Source: G051903925 sp051903925
GTDB lineage: Bacteria > Pseudomonadota > Alphaproteobacteria > Zavarziniales > Zavarziniaceae
Length of the DNA: 64,000 bases
Assembly: GCF_051903925.1 (NCBI RefSeq)
Contig: NZ_CP173678.1
Span: 2,790,001 to 2,854,000 of the forward strand
Direction: 5' to 3'
Shown here: piece after piece, positions 63,697 through 64,000 of the stretch
How positions within the stretch are numbered: position 1 is the first letter of the stretch
Layout: the number at the start of each line of letters is the position of its first letter
Made by a program: the position numbers and the translations under genes
The notes under the pieces: model-generated
Told to the model about the DNA's origin: nothing
The model's database searches: none
The model's input: only the letters and a program-made list of their open reading frames with translations

Positions 63697-64000
63697 TCAG
63701 GGCGAACCGGCGGCCGGGCTGTCGACCCGAACGACTTCGATCCGGGCGGAGTCGACAGGCGCCTGGGAATGGTCCTCCGGCCCCGAATAGGTCAGGCAGA
63801 ACAGCGTGTGCCCATCGGCCCCGCCCAGCTGGCAGGCGACGGCGCGGCGGCCTGGCGTCTCGACCCGGTGGGTGACCGCACCGCCCTCGACGACGCGGAC
63901 AAAGGCATCGCTGCCATAGAGGCTGACCCAGATGCCGCCATCGGTGTCCAGGCAGATGCCATCGGGCGTGCCGTCGCCCAGGTCGGCGAAGACGCGGCGG
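63697..64000 (-). CDS. SMP-30/gluconolactonase-type protein, C-terminal part (runs off the window)
   Basis: Reverse-strand reading gives RRVFADLGDGTPDGICLDTD followed by GGIWVSLYGSDAFVRVV and ACQLGGADGHTLFCLTYSG, the blade pattern and DGxxxDxxGxxW metal-side motif of SMP-30/gluconolactonase/LRE beta-propellers, ending near VRVDSPAAGSP. About 100 residues are visible; the N-terminal catalytic half is outside. Likely a sugar lactonase. Confidence 0.85.
   Translation of the reverse strand, partial: RRVFADLGDGTPDGICLDTDGGIWVSLYGSDAFVRVVEGGAVTHRVETPGRRAVACQLGGADGHTLFCLTYSGPEDHSQAPVDSARIEVVRVDSPAAGSP

Overview
The window is GC-rich, gene-dense chromosomal DNA of an alphaproteobacterium, most likely a Rhodospirillales-type organism. 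Four signs support this: the gene blocks serS-surE-pcm-nlpD, DUF815/yajC-secDF-Mth938-squalene/phytoene synthase-like, and tkt/coiled-coil/zapA/6S RNA/5-formyl-THF cyclo-ligase/YmdB; a homospermidine synthase; an RNase E whose S1 domain carries a long acidic insertion; and a TrmFO-type tRNA methyltransferase. I saw no phage, transposase, CRISPR array, rRNA or tRNA. The genus cannot be fixed from the sequence alone.

Layout. 1-4.3 kb: a cut-off response regulator, an NTF2-like protein, an acyl-CoA ligase, a YfcG-type GST, a Sel1 protein and a DUF2199 protein. 4.5-7.5 kb: elongation factor G away from any str operon, and an XRE regulator. 7.5-12 kb: a non-coding stretch with an 18-bp palindrome, an SDR, an exported CHAP protein, a TonB-like Pro/Ala-rich protein and a small exported protein. 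11.9-17 kb: GtrA plus a GH17-GT2 beta-glucan synthase (NdvB type), then an exported spermidine-synthase-like enzyme coupled to a separate membrane subunit. 17-24 kb: an SDR, dnaE, an AT-rich islet with an orphan two-TM protein, and homospermidine synthase. 24-26.6 kb: an ECF41 sigma-factor operon and an exported protein. 26.8-30.7 kb: serS-surE-pcm-nlpD. 30.7-34.1 kb: two paralogous soluble PAS-PAS chemoreceptors. 34.2-39.5 kb: DUF815 ATPase, yajC, fused secDF, an Mth938 protein and a squalene/phytoene synthase-like protein. 39.6-50.7 kb: trmFO, a hybrid histidine kinase, rne, mrcA and prfB (with programmed frameshift). 50.8-59.7 kb: an MFS transporter, a VOC protein, and a tight minus-strand carbon-metabolism run tkt-gap-pgk-(YcgN)-fba-thiE-suhB. 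60-64 kb: coiled-coil protein, zapA, 6S RNA, fthC, ymdB, a receiver protein lacking the phospho-acceptor Asp, an unknown partner, and a cut-off SMP-30 protein.

Most of this is core housekeeping. The parts most worth a second look are: the receiver with Asp replaced by Glu and its coupled unknown partner (62.5-63.7 kb); the AT-rich orphan gene (21.7-22.4 kb); the split, exported spermidine-synthase-like pair; the near-identical 188-bp block shared by the two chemoreceptors; the tandem 15-bp repeats that can form alternative hairpins between ndvB and gtrA; the palindrome plus -10-like element near 7.93 kb; and a family of composite inverted repeats between operons. Start sites are chosen from Shine-Dalgarno sequences and family length, and several GTG/TTG starts are marked uncertain.
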